From: Cricetomys ansorgei
Lineage: Eukaryota; Chordata; Mammalia; Rodentia; Nesomyidae
Assembly: GCA_026225945.1 (NCBI GenBank)
Contig: JAMJFZ010001868.1
Coordinates: forward strand, 5,401,501 to 5,465,500
Length of the DNA stretch: 64,000 nt
Reading direction: 5' to 3'
Shown in pieces: positions 1 through 13,475 of the stretch. The translations under genes were made by a program, and so were the position numbers. Numbering within the stretch: the first letter of the stretch is position 1; every line of letters starts with the position of its first letter. The notes under the pieces were generated by a model that worked only from the letters and a program-made list of their open reading frames with translations, made no database searches and had not been told where the DNA came from.

Positions 1-300
1 CAATAAAAGCAACTATTATTATGCTCTGTTAGCACCATGCTTTTACAATTTAAAACAATAATGTTGGAATGCTCTATCAAAAAATATTTTGTTAATTGAA
101 GCTCTAATTTGTTTCTTTTATTTGAATTGATTAATTTCCATTGAGTATAGAAACATTTTAGCATTCCTAAACAAGTAGATATTAAATTAGTATTTCTCCA
201 TTAGTATATCTATGAACCCATTGTGCTAAAAGTCTAATTTCAAAAACTGCTGTTTTAGTTGCTGACTTAAGTAGCACACATGTATAGGCATCATGCATGC
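1..300. other. Unique AT-rich sequence, nothing recognised
   Basis: No open frame of note and no familiar repeat. It may be gene flank or distal 3' UTR of the minus-strand gene. Confidence 0.4.
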
Positions 301-311
301 ACACAGACACA

Positions 312-347
<36 letters not shown>

Positions 348-366
348 CAGAAAGACAGACAGAGAC
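301..366. repeat. AG / AGAC microsatellite
   Basis: A short CA start turns into an (AG)n run and then imperfect AGAGAC and AGAC units. The short open frame that starts here is repeat translation. Confidence 0.9.
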
Positions 367-1774
367 ATGTCCAATCTCATGTGTAAGAACAGTTTTTATG
401 TTTTATGTTTTATATCCCTCTCTTAGTCTTTGTCCAGAGACTGACAAATGTTCAAATGTTAAAGGAGCTTCCTTTGTCTGTAAATTGTGGAGATTACATG
501 TTAACAGCTTCTTTGGCTCCCAGTGTGAGATTATGAGGGAAAAAACAAGACCAACCAAACAAACAAACAAAAATCACTGAGATGGGCACCATATTATTTC
601 CTGTGTCCTTATTATTCCTAGATTGCCTTTTTCATAGTCTTCTATAGTTAGAGAGGGAAGGCAAAACTTACATAAATTAAACCGAAAATCTGGTCTAAAG
701 TCTCTTCGGGAACAATAAACCTCAACATTGATTTCATTCCTTTCCTTGTTTGGTATCTAGTGTTTCACTGAAGGCCACAAGTAGCGTGCCTACCACATAT
801 TTAACGGAAGGAAACTATCAGAAGACAGTAAACCCTCAACTTCAGTAGCTTCTCCCAGTTTCTGCATTTTTGTGCTCATCAATTTTACATTCTGATTTGG
901 AATAATTCGGAACGGAAGCATTGTAGGCTAGTCTCAATCCATCCTACCTCTAATACTTTATGTCACTTTTCCCTTCAATGAAAGAGTCTTTGGTGTAGCT
1001 GCTTCCCTTGGTCCCTCATAAGCCTCCTTGAGACTAATCAAATTCTAGCCTCTATTGAGAGAAAAAACAGTAGTTTAGAAAAATCATACTCTAAGCCGTG
1101 TCTTAAGAGAAGGAGGTGATAACTTTCACCTGTGACTGTATGGCTAATATGTCATCCAAGTGCTTCCCGTATGGTCATGTACTCAAAACCACAAGTGACT
1201 AAGGTGCACTAGTAATCATCCCCTGGCTCCAAACTTTCATTCTAGTTTAGCAAGAAGGAAAATAGACTTGTTTGCACCAGTCTCTATCTTGGAGGCAGAG
1301 ATAAGTGGATCAGAAATTGGACTGCTATTGAATTCTTTCAATTATAATTCTACTTAAACTGGTTCATTAGGAAACATACAAAGGACACAAGATAGTGTTC
1401 AGACATAGTACTTGCCATTTGTTTCTGGCCTTTGTCTCATAGGAGATCACTGTGGACACTCTATGTCTAGTGTTCTTATTCAGCTGGCTTCTACTTCCAT
1501 TGGAATATGGAAAGAATTGGCAGAAAATTACAATGTGGAAAGAAATGGGGGTGGGTTAGAGTAATTAGAGTAATTTCCCCTTCCTTCTTTGCTTGGGTTC
1601 TGTTATAGCTCTTATTAGGCTGCTTCTCCCTCTGTATTCTAAACTCACTATTTGATAGTGATGGTTACTTAATTGCATAGGATCACCATTTATTTGTTTC
1701 TTTTTTTTTCCAGAACAGTGAAGCATGCATTTGTGTAAATTGTATCCCATAAATTTTCTCATTGTGACTGTGAC
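367..1774. other. Unique non-coding sequence
   Basis: No convincing gene. A short stretch near 1288-1320 resembles the middle of a B1 SINE (GAGGCAGAG-like) but is too small to call. Several A- and T-rich runs are present. Confidence 0.4.
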
Positions 1775-1796
1775 TGTGTGTGTGTGTGTGTGTGTA
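1775..1796. repeat. (TG)n microsatellite
   Basis: Eleven TG units, with imperfect GTGACTG units before them. The run abuts the antisense SINE that follows and is probably the expanded A/CA-rich tail of that element. Confidence 0.85.
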
Positions 1797-2047
1797 GTCT
1801 AGGCATGTGTATGTATGTGAGTAGGCACATGTATGTACAGGTACATATGGAAGCCAAAGGTTGATATCAGATAGCTCCTTCATCATTCTTCACAGTGTGT
1901 ATTGTTGGAGTATCTCACTAGAGTCCAGACATTTTAGATTCTACTAGTCTGAATAGCTAGCTTGATCTATTGTAGGTGCTGGAGACCTGAACTCCGGTCA
2001 TTGTTTGCAAAACAAGCTCTTTTCCTGTTGAGCCACCTCTGCAACCC
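1797..2047 (-). mobile_element. B4-type SINE (ID-B1 composite), antisense
   Basis: The segment reads as the reverse complement of a B4-type SINE. It starts with a GT-rich tail and then 'aagccaaaggttgatatcag', and ends with a GAACTCCGGTC-like B box and a TTGAGCCACCTCTGCAACC-like A box, the tRNA-derived head. The middle is degraded. Orientation and family are clear from these landmarks; the subfamily is not assigned. Confidence 0.7.
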
Positions 2048-3269
2048 TCTGATATCCTCCTTATGACATTATAACCCTTTTATTATACATTAAATACATA
2101 AAAGTCATGATGTGGGATTGGAAGCCTGGCAACTTTTCTACCTCTGTCACCTGACCAATGTTTTGCATGCATATCAAACCGTACTGGGAAGGCCAACTTC
2201 CCAAAATTATATGAAGAAATTGAGAGAAGGTATTTTCCCAAAGCCTGACAGTTAACTGAAGATTAATCATATGTCTTAGGTGTTTTTTTATAGTTCTGGA
2301 TATAAGGAAGTTTATATAATGCTACTGTGAAAAATCTTAAAAATACAGAAATGAATGTAGTTTTTTTTTTTAATTTTAAAGTGATGATGCTCATATCCTA
2401 CGTCTGCTGGAAGAGAGGACACTGCAAGTGCCACTCCCTTTCTAAGTCACCACAAAGAAACCGGAATTCGTTCTTGAGAAGACTTTTACCTCTCTTATCC
2501 TATTTTCTTTAGCTAGACTTCATGATATTTTGTATTTATTTTTGTGGAGAGTTTGAAGCATAATTGTGTGGCTTTTGATCAGGAAGTGCCTATGCCCATG
2601 TACCCAGGAAGAAAACACTTTTCATCAAGAGTGACCTTTCAACATGCTGTTGACATTTTTGTCTCTTGCTTTGTAAGAGATAACTTCCCAATTTGTTGTG
2701 GAGAGGCTTTTCAATCTGGTTGTCAGTGAAAATAAACTTTTAGGGTATTATCAAATAAGGTCTTTCTTCTCTTATGGACTGAGGGTTTATTAAACAATAC
2801 ATGGCTGTCTGGATATTTCTCCATCTCAGTTTGAATTAAGTTTAATCTTTCCAGCACTGAAACAAACCATCTGCAATGTGGTGTTTTAAGTGAAAATCGA
2901 GGATGATAGAATAACATTTTAAAAGAAAGCCAGTAGAAATTAGGGAATTCTAACACATTTCTCTTTTTTTAATAAATACATAAAGCTCTTTGCCATTTCC
3001 CTCAATTATTTTGATTAACATGATAATAGGATCTTTTAAATCATCATTATACCAATTTTCACAGCCTGATGTAAAAAGACTCATTTCACAGAAATAATCA
3101 TGACTAGCATTGATAGATGAATGTTGATGCCATAACATAACAGTGAAGGCATATTTACACCATCTTAACATACAGAAACACCATACACCTACACAAAAGA
3201 ACCACAGATCTGCAACAAAGGAAGTGCGATCTCCTAGACAGCTTACACTATAGGCTTTGCCTGAAACTA
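2048..3269. other. Unique sequence between SINE and proximal 3' UTR
   Basis: Only small open frames, none with recognisable domains. The absence of repeats over more than 1 kb next to the terminal exon would fit a long 3' UTR. A minus-strand AATAAA candidate lies at 2786-2791. Confidence 0.4.
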
Positions 3270-3835
3270 TATATATATGTTTTTTTGCTTTATTTTTTTA
3301 CATTTTTTCTTTCAAAGCAACAAACAGATCTTCCCTATTTCTTGTGATTTACTCGTAACATTGTGTTCATGCAAAAAATAATACTTGTTTTATTGCACTA
3401 ACATTTAAACAGTTGTAGATTTGGGTCCTAAAACCATCATCTAAAATTTTATTTCATGTTGCTTCATTCATGTTGTTGTTTGAGTTGGTGTGATTATGAT
3501 GATTTACTGTTTGGTGAGTTACAGAATGACAAACATGTCCAGTTGATCACAGTTCAAAAATCAAGATTCTAAGCTTCTTGATCATGCACATTATACGTTC
3601 ATTATCATTACTACAAAATGGCTTGAATCGGATAGATACACCATTTTGACACATATTTGTTGGTTTCATTTTTAAATCATGGTTCTAAAAACAACAACAA
3701 AAGTAATGAAAAATACTGTCCCACATCTACGGTTCACAAAAAAGGAAGAGCAGCAAGAATCACAACGACCGTCAGTCAGGTGGGGCCATTGTAGTAAACA
3801 TTGAATGCCATCAAAACAAGCCAGAAACATCAGCA
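3270..3835 (-). other. Proximal 3' UTR of the minus-strand gene
   Basis: The sequence downstream of the TAG stop is unique, AT-rich and free of recognisable SINEs or L1, as expected for a 3' UTR. Candidate AATAAA signals (TTTATT on the plus strand) lie at 3448-3453, 3389-3394 and 3289-3294. The last is followed on the minus strand by an A-rich stretch, so cleavage near 3270 is plausible. Use of more distal sites below 3270 is not excluded; another TTTATT is at 2786-2791. The lower boundary is therefore a guess. Confidence 0.55.
3289..3294 (-). terminator. Candidate poly(A) signal AATAAA
   Basis: TTTATT on the plus strand gives AATAAA on the minus strand, about 540 bases downstream of the stop codon. 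Further AATAAA hexamers at 3389-3394 and 3448-3453 could give shorter transcripts. Confidence 0.4.
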
Positions 3836-6204
<2,369 letters not shown>

Positions 6205-6207
6205 AAC

Positions 6208-6310
6208 TGGGTAAGTGGGTTTGTGGCAATGTGCTTGCTTAGCAAGAATACATTCCTGGTCTGAGCACTGGCACCACAAAAATAATAGTAACATAAACAA
6301 CAATAAAACA
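6208..6310 (+). mobile_element. ID-type SINE (tRNA-derived)
   Basis: The core 'tgcttgcttagcaag' followed by a degraded B box, GAGCACTGGCACCAC and an A-rich tail is the hallmark of an ID element derived from a tRNA-Ala-like gene. The copy is diverged in its 5' half, so it is old. Confidence 0.65.
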
Positions 6311-8129
6311 TTTTTACATCAAATAAAGTAGAATGGAAGATATAACAATAGCCCCAAATTTGTTAAACTCGGCAGAATAAGGCAATTCATGATTTCATTA
6401 GTTTTCTTATATTGCAATAAAAAGGAAGAAAATGAAAGCATCTCTTTCCATTTGGGAAGAGAGTGTAGTAATGAAATTAAATGTCAATTCTTGTATCTGT
6501 CAACAACCCATGTAAGCTCTGTAAAGTAACGTAGATATGCTCAGTCATAAGACCATAGTAGAATTATTTTTAATGTTGAAGTGTTTCTAAATGAAGTCTA
6601 TACACCTGTACCCCTTAGAAATGTTCTTTAATCACTTTACCTGCATATATAGTGACGATAGAAAACACTGGGTATGTAAAATAATTTTCTGTAGCAGATG
6701 TAATTCTGAGAAGGAAAATTAGCCTTTGAAGATGCTAAACTCAATTGTGTGTGAACGGTTATGCTGTGCAGAAAGAGCAACACATCTCAAGGATTTTAAG
6801 TATTATTCAGTTGAGCCAAAGAGGAGACTAATAAAGTTTGTGATCCAAAAAACATTGTTGAATATTAATATGTATGAGAAACAGTTAGTTAGAGGAGACT
6901 CAAATGTGCACCTGATCCCTGGCAATGGTCCTGACACGAGTTAGTCTAGGCTCGTCAGAAAGAAGAGTACATATGTAATTGAAACATAAATAGTGCCTGC
7001 ACAGATCTGAAAGACTATGCTGTTATTGAGTTGAACTAAGAAACAGGAAGCATTTTAAATCAATTACTAAAATTCCTACTCTGTATTGAAGCTTCACATA
7101 GGAAGGGCATTCGTTTTCAAGTAAAACGCTATTTAAATGAAGAAAAAGTACTGGAACTAGAGAAAATGAAGTCATGTCTGTTGTAATTGCACATTTATGG
7201 CTGAAGAGTTAAGAAAAAGAATCATCAAGATTGTTTGATAAAACTTCAAGGGGTCATATTATTTTATATTTACCTATAATATTTATATAATATATATAAT
7301 GCTTAGTATGTTTTATGTAATTTTAAATAAAGAAAAACCATTTAAGCTGTTAACACTATCACAAGAACTGCAGACTACCTAGAAAACCTTCAATCATGAA
7401 TCATGAACAAACCTTTTTCAAATGATTGGTCAGGGAAATCCAAGTGACTGGTAAAATAATATGGACTATTGATGTTGCCCTAGGTCGCCTTCCAAAGGTT
7501 AAGTATAAATCCCTATTGCTTAAGACATGATATACTTAGAATACAGAACTTGGATGATTTGAGATGGATCTAAGCTGAAACATTCTTCCTGTGGTTGGGT
7601 TTCTGTAATATCAGAAAACACTATGTGAACTGCCAAAGGAGGGAAGTAGTCAGTAAGTCTATCTAGCCATGATGCTTATGGACTACAGCACTGACCAGTA
7701 CGGTAAGATATTCTTAAAAGTGCAGTATTGGCAGCATGTCTTGGTGGTAAACAATAGCTGTCTTATTGAAATTAAGGTCTGTTCAAGAAGAATAAAATTA
7801 TACCTTGTATTAGAAATAACCAACTATGCATGGTTATTGGGGTCATAATCCTAGAAGGAAACCTACTATGGCCCCTTTACTAGAGGCCATAACACTTAAT
7901 TTAATTTTCAGACTTATCCTTACACCCACAGATAAATGGAGCTCTTGCCCATCATTAAAAAAAACAAAACAAAACAAAAAAACTTTCTAAAGAGCATATT
8001 GAGATTATGAAGGAAAATCACAACTGGATATAAATCTTGTGGATACATGTTCAATACAACTCCTGAACCTAGCTTATAACATCTCAGAAAAGGGTTAGAA
8101 AGATTGTTAAGAACCACAGAACCAGGAAG
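6311..8129. other. Intron-like unique sequence
   Basis: No supported gene or clear repeat. The 72-codon frame at 6726-6944 has no recognisable domain. An AT-only run is present near 7261-7300. Confidence 0.4.
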
Positions 8130-8485
8130 TCTGCACTAGGATTGGGACTGTGTATCCTAAAATAGTCTGCCTAAAAAGACCTGAACACTGACAAAATCAA
8201 TAGAATTGATGGGAATTGATAGACAGGTGCAGAGTTCCACACCTAGACAAAGAAATACAGGCAACTAGTAACTACTGGTAGAGGGAAAACTAGCCTATTC
8301 CGGGGATGAGCTCCCCAACAAGATGGTCAGCTGTAACATCTAATCATCTACACAAAACAGACTCAAGGTATATATACACATATAAACACACACACGCACA
8401 CACACACACACACGTATATACATATATATATATAGGTATATATATGTGTATGTATACTTATATATATATGTATATATGTATATAC

Positions 8486-8521
<36 letters not shown>

Positions 8522-8665
8522 CAAATTAAAGATACATCAATTTAAGAGAAAGACAGAAGTTGATAATCAGGAAACAGGCTGGAGGAGAGCGTATGAAAGG
8601 GTTGGAGAGAGGGAAGGGGAAAAGGGGACTAGTGTAATTTTGTTTCAATTAAAATATACTAAATA
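8130..8665 (+). mobile_element. L1 LINE 3' UTR and 3' end
   Basis: The segment carries features of a rodent L1 3' UTR: 'aaaaagacctgaac', a GGCAACTAGTAACTACTGG-like stretch, 'gggatgagctcccc', then after a microsatellite a purine-rich block (GGTTGGAGAGAGGGAAGGGG) and TTTCAATTAAAATA at the end. There is no ORF2 sequence, so this is a heavily 5'-truncated copy in plus orientation. The microsatellite at 8368-8520 lies inside it. Confidence 0.65.
8368..8520. repeat. CA-TA-TG compound microsatellite with palindromic layout
   Basis: A (CA)n run reaches 8413, an alternating TA/CA/TG centre follows, and a (GT)n run covers about 8485-8512. Because CA on the left pairs with TG on the right, and the flanks of the centre also match (CACGTATATACATATATA against TATATGTATATACGTG), the tract is a long imperfect inverted repeat. 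Confidence 0.9.
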
Positions 8666-9040
8666 GTAAAAGAAAGAGAAAGAAAGGCAGGTAAGAGGGA
8701 AGGAAATAGAAGGAAGAAGAGAAAAGAGCAGCCAGATTAAAAGGGACATCGCTAATTCCTGCATTTTCATATGACCAATAGTCTCCTAATTATCCTAGTA
8801 ATAGTTTTTATGGTATTTTATTTATTTATACTGTGACTTCCAGTTCACAATCCAGACTCCTTGAAGACAGGAGTTGTGCCTTTTTTACTTTACTGTGATT
8901 CCTTGATCGGAGGATCGCTCAACAGAAATGACTTCCTGCATCTGAATCTCTGTAGGGCTTAAATTGCATCCACTATTCACCTGGCAGCGTGGACTCGCCA
9001 CTTGGTATGCTATTAAATATTCTCCTTGCTGACCGTATGT
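8666..9040. other. Purine-rich then unique sequence
   Basis: An AAAGAGAAAG-type purine tract at about 8669-8735 is probably the expanded tail of the preceding L1. Then unique DNA with no gene. Confidence 0.45.
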
Positions 9041-9416
9041 AGTATGTTAATCATGTTTCCATCTTTGTGACAAAATACCTGGATGATTTATTTCTGTTCA
9101 CAACTGTAACTTCTGCCATCTATGATCAGAAGGCTGCACTTCACTGAGCCCAGGAAAAGGCAGAGAATAATAGTGAGGGTGGTAGAGCACATCACTTCAT
9201 GCTAGTGAAGGTGACCACTTCATAGCATCCAGGACATGAGTTAGCACCACAGCATCTCCAGAGACATGATTCCAGTGATTTAACATTTCTCCGTGAATTT
9301 GGCCAACCCCTTGAAGGTTCAAAAGCCACCGGGTAGTGCCAGTCTAAGGCCTTTTTTTTTTTTTTTTTTTTTTTTAGCATATGGACTTTTGGGAACCTCT
9401 TATGATATACCATAAC
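9041..9416 (-). mobile_element. LTR-like rodent interspersed repeat, antisense
   Basis: Landmarks are 'tttgtgacaaaatacctgg' at the left, 'ggtggtagagcacatca' and 'tagcatccaggac' in the middle, and a degraded end (AACCTCTTATGATATACCATAAC). Read on the minus strand this is the same kind of solo-LTR-like repeat as at 20240-20650, which carries AATAAA-type signals. The copy is old and is split by a 24-T run. The family name is not assigned. Confidence 0.5.
9352..9375. repeat. Poly(T) run of 24
   Basis: Uninterrupted T run inside the antisense LTR-like repeat. Confidence 0.95.
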
Positions 9417-9599
9417 ATGTTTTCAGAATGCTCCCAGCATCTCTTCACCAGAAGTGGGTCTCACAGTAAAACACTAGTGCCCTGTTCCCTCAAAATATTA
9501 TCATTTTTAAAAGCACATTGGATACTGCTTCTGGGTTTTTGTTGTCATTGTTCCTTTGTTTCACTCAGATAGTTCAGAAAATTGATTTGTATCCATATT

Positions 9600-9635
9600 C
9601 TCCCTCTCTCCCTCTCTCCCTCCCTCCTCTCTTTC
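9600..9635. repeat. CT-rich simple repeat
   Basis: CCCTCTCT and CCTCCCTCC units. It sits where the A-rich tail of the antisense B1 that follows should be, so it is probably that tail after expansion. Confidence 0.8.
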
Positions 9636-9773
9636 AACAGAGTTTCTCTGTTGTAACTCTAACTGTCTTGGAACTCACTCTGTAGACCAGACTGGCCTCA
9701 AATTCACAAAGAACCACCTGCCTCTGCCTCCCAAGTGCTGAGATTAAAGGTATGCACTACCACTGCATGGCTC
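9636..9773 (-). mobile_element. B1 SINE, antisense
   Basis: Near full-length B1 (7SL-derived). It shows 'gtttctctgttg', 'ggaactcactctgtagacca', 'tggcctcaaattcaca', CCTGCCTCTGCCTCCCAAGTG and 'attaaaggtatgcactacca', the antisense of the pol III A/B-box end. Confidence 0.9.
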
Positions 9774-9991
9774 TAAAACGCTTAATAAAATACAGAAGAA
9801 AATTCAATGTAGCGTTAGAATAAGAAAATGTATTTGTTTAATGGAACATGTATTAAAGGTGGTCTCTAAAAGTGACCTTTGTTCTACTATTTTTTATTGA
9901 AATTAGTTTTTTCATAAAATATATTCTGATTATGGTTTTCTTTCCCCTAACTCCTCTGATCTTATTGCTTTCTTCTTAAAGATTCGAAACT
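9774..9991. other. Unique AT-rich sequence
   Basis: No gene or repeat recognised between two B1 copies. Confidence 0.4.
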
Positions 9992-10090
9992 TCCTGGGTA
10001 TGATGTCATACACCAACCTGGTCTACATAATGAGTTCTGAGACTGCCAGGCTCTGCAGAGAGGCTTTGCTCTAAACAAACAAACGAGAAG
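9992..10090 (+). mobile_element. B1 SINE with internal deletion
   Basis: The start (GGGTATGATGTCATACAC) matches the B1 5' end. It jumps to 'caacctggtctacataatga' and then to the AGAGGCTTTGCTCTAAACAAAC end. About 60 bases of the usual middle are missing. The A-rich tail continues into the GGAA microsatellite. Confidence 0.75.
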
Positions 10091-10190
10091 AAAAGAGAAA
10101 GGAAGAGAGAAAGAGAGGGGGCGGGAAGGAAGGAAGGAAGGAAGGAAGGAAGGAAGGAAGGAAGGAAGGAAGGAAGGAAGGAAGGAAGGG
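10091..10190. repeat. Purine tract with (GGAA)16
   Basis: AAAGAG-type purines lead into 16 uninterrupted GGAA units at 10124-10187. It is the expanded tail of the preceding B1. Confidence 0.95.
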
Positions 10191-10388
10191 AAAGCAGAAA
10201 TTTTCAAAGAAGCCTGTTTCAAATACTGCTTTCAGACTAAAACCTTTCCACAGTTGGGTGTATTTTTTTCTCTAATGACTCAGCAGTTTGTTTAAGTTCA
10301 TGTCAAAGTACTAAAATTATTTTGCTTTAAGTAAGTTTTTCCTGTGTTCATAGTTTTCCTGTTTTAAATTTGAACCTATGCTTTGTTT
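10191..10388. other. Short unique sequence
   Basis: Nothing recognised. Confidence 0.4.
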
Positions 10389-10513
10389 CAACATACCCAC
10401 ATCACATGCACAACATACATATACACTGCACACAGACCAAATAAACATACACTCATTATACCCACGCACTACATATATATACTGCACACGCACACACACA
10501 CACACACACACAC
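10389..10513. repeat. CA-rich low-complexity tract ending in (CA)n
   Basis: Imperfect ACATACAC units lead into a pure (CA) run at about 10485-10513. Both strands give spurious open frames here. Confidence 0.85.
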
Positions 10514-11710
10514 CATATTATTACAGTTACTTGGGGCAAAGATTATTTTTATTATAATTCCTTAGGCACTGTCCATGTAATAACTACAACATATTAAAGA
10601 AAAACACATACTAGACTGATTTATTTTTAAATCAGTTTTTTCCTATTTGCTTTGTGTTACATAAACTTAAAAATATACCCAAAGTATAATTCGGTTCAAA
10701 AGATATAACAAAAGTGAACAAAACTCCAAGGAACTGGGTGAAATTAACCTATGGTAGTGGTCCATAAAGAGACCACCACAGTATACACATACAGTGAGCA
10801 TGTCACTTTGGAGGAAAGTCCTGCTTTACTCTTTAGTTTACTTAAGAGAAATAAGAAATTAAAGACAATATATAATGAGGAAATGGTTTTATCTCTTCTG
10901 CATGTGAATTCTATGCACTTCCATGGCTGTTGCTGTCACTTGCAGCTATGTGTGGCTAGAGAAAAGGTCTGGGGTCTATATCCACCCAGAGGCCTTGTCA
11001 TCTACAAATTTGGTAGAGAAACCTCACTAGGGCCCTATATTTAAGAATGATCTCCGTGCTGAATGCATAGAAGCTAAGATCCCATGCTTTGTTACCATTC
11101 TGCTGCTTAAAACAAACAAATAACAGAAACAGTTGCCCAGGTTCCTTTCAGATCTTTGAATTAAAATTGTGGAAACGTTCTATAGACATTTCGGTTTCCG
11201 CTATTTGAATCTGCCATTCCTTATACAGGGAGCAGTGTATTTTTCACACGTGTTGCATTAGCCACCTCTTTCTAAGGACCTCCCTTTTTACAGGCAAATA
11301 GTACAAGGGAAGGGTGATTTATCTGTTTTTGAAATCTGTGAAAAACCTACTTTTGCTTGTTCTACATCTATAAAGCTAGGATCATAACACCTACAAGATT
11401 CTTGGCAGGGATTAATGAGATGCTGTCTTGAAAACAACTCATGGCTCGGGTGTGCAGGAAGAGATGCTCTATAAATACAGATGGAAGTTGTTCTTATGGT
11501 GGGTTATGTAAAACAAATTTATTTGAACATAAAACCACGGTGGTATAAATTATGTTTCTCTCTTATACAATATGAAGCAACTGTTTCAAGCCCGATCAAA
11601 ACTATATTTTTCATCAAGACAATTTTGCACACATGTATCATGGTTTTAGCTCATATCCACTTTTCTGCCACCCACCCCAGACTAACCGCCAACTGCCTGC
11701 GATAAGACTT
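10514..11710. other. Unique non-coding sequence
   Basis: The 97-codon plus-strand frame at 10751-11044 has no recognisable domain or family resemblance and is taken as chance. No repeats were recognised. Confidence 0.4.
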
Positions 11711-11994
11711 TTTGTGTGTGCATTGGTGTAGCCACACATGTGGAGGCAGGAGGTCAACCTTGAGCATCATTCCTCAGGAGTTATGTAACTTGTTTTCAGG
11801 GACAGTGTCTGTCATGGGCCTGTGGCTCATTCGGTGAGCTAGGATGGATGGACATAGAACCTTCTGTCTCTGCTTCATTCCTGTAAGATTACACGTGTGT
11901 GCCACAACACATGGCTTCGCATGTGTGTTCTGGGGTCTAGCTCAGGTCCTCATGCTTGCATGGTATAACTTTATAGACTGAGCTCCCTCCCAGT
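11711..11994 (-). mobile_element. B4-type SINE, antisense
   Basis: Nearly full length. It shows TGTGGAGGCAGGAGGTCAAC near the left, 'cattcctcaggagttatg' next, a B1-derived middle (GATTACACGTGTGTGCCAC), and 'aggtcctcatgcttgcatgg' with 'agactgagctccctcccag' at the right, the tRNA-derived head in antisense. Confidence 0.8.
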
Positions 11995-12039
11995 TTTGAA
12001 ATAAGAATCTTGATGAAAGCAGTGGAAACAGATTGAGAG

Positions 12040-12166
12040 GAGGCCAGATTGTCAAGCCTACCTGCAATTCCAACACTCAGGAAGCAGAGGGAGGAGGATT
12101 GCTTCAAGTTCAAGCCCAGCAATACACAGCAAGTACAAGGCCTGTCAGAGATACACAGGCCAACTC
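12040..12166 (+). mobile_element. B1 SINE, diverged
   Basis: Matches are 'tgcaattccaacactcagga', 'cagagggaggaggattgctt', 'caagttcaagcccagc' and 'cctgtcagagatacaca'. It directly follows the antisense B4-type element, so the two lie tail to tail. Confidence 0.7.
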
Positions 12167-13079
12167 TTTTGGAAAGACAATGACAATGTAATCAAATTTG
12201 TGAGGATGCAGTAAAGGAAACAACAACAGTCCAAGACTTATAGACCAGGAGGAGAAATCATTGCCAGGGGAAAGCCAGTGTTCAGGGGACTTTTATCTGC
12301 CAATCACTATGGATCTTTAGTGCTCATTTGGCAATAAATGTTTTCAAGTATTTCCAGTAATGTGCAATGAGATACAATTTCTTGTAGCTGCTTTACCATT
12401 TAATGTGAGTGCTTCCTCTTTTCCCTTTGAGATTTATAAATGTTTGTTTCTTACGGAAGTAGTTTGGCGCATAATCACGAGGCTGAATGGGAAACAGAAG
12501 CATGTATGTGCACAGCAGAGTTTAATTTCACTTTGTGGTGCAATAAAATGAAGTGCTTTATCTTTGAAAACAGCAAAGCTGTGCTCATGGTAAAAGTTCT
12601 GACACCTACTAGTTAGATCTTTAAAAAGTCAATTTGCTGCACTGTTTCAGAAGGATGAAAAATGTGACATCAATCTGCTAGGGTGATTTTCTGTCAAAAT
12701 ATCTGTGGGGAAGTCCTTTTCATTGGGATTAAATGTAGCCACAATAGGAAGAGAGAGGGAGAGAGAGACACAGAGAGTGTGTATAAGAAAGAGTTTTAAT
12801 TTAGTGATGATAATAATGGCATGTTTTCTTGCAGTACTGTAGATAGAAATCAGGACTTTACACATACCAGGTTAAGTTCTCTACCATTGAGACACATCCA
12901 TATCTTGTGACATTATAAAGTGACTAAATCTTGCATAGGTATAGATTCAAATTTATGAAAATGTCCACATTAATTTACATATATTTGTATCCTTTTGCAT
13001 GTCATTCACTACCAAATAAAAATATATAAAATACGATGAACACCTGATCAACATATAATATGTACATGTACAAAACCTT
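12167..13079. other. Unique non-coding sequence
   Basis: No gene. A short GAGAGAGAGA-type purine run lies near 12750-12780. Confidence 0.4.
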
Positions 13080-13391
13080 AAAGTGTAAACGAATCTTTAA
13101 ACATGAAGAAATATGTTTGTAGAAATAGCCATGAGAGCAAAGTTAGAGAATCAACCTTGATGTTTATTAACAGGAATGGATAAAGAAATTGTGGTTCGTT
13201 TACATAGTGAGTGTTTATTCAGTCACGAAGAAGAATGAAATGATGTCATCTTCAGAAAAAAAAAATGAATATAATTATCAGAGTAGAAAAAGTAATTTAA
13301 AAGCACAAAGCTAAATATATCATGCTCCATCCCATTTGTGGGTCCTCGATTTATGTAGGCACAGAAAATTATACATGTATAATAAATCATA

Positions 13392-13475
<84 letters not shown>

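Noticed and set aside
8306..8545. 79-codon frame rich in H, T, Y, I and V.
   Set aside because: Translation of the CA-TA-TG microsatellite.
9962..10222. 86-codon minus frame with FLPS repeats.
   Set aside because: Translation of the GGAA microsatellite and a B1 fragment.
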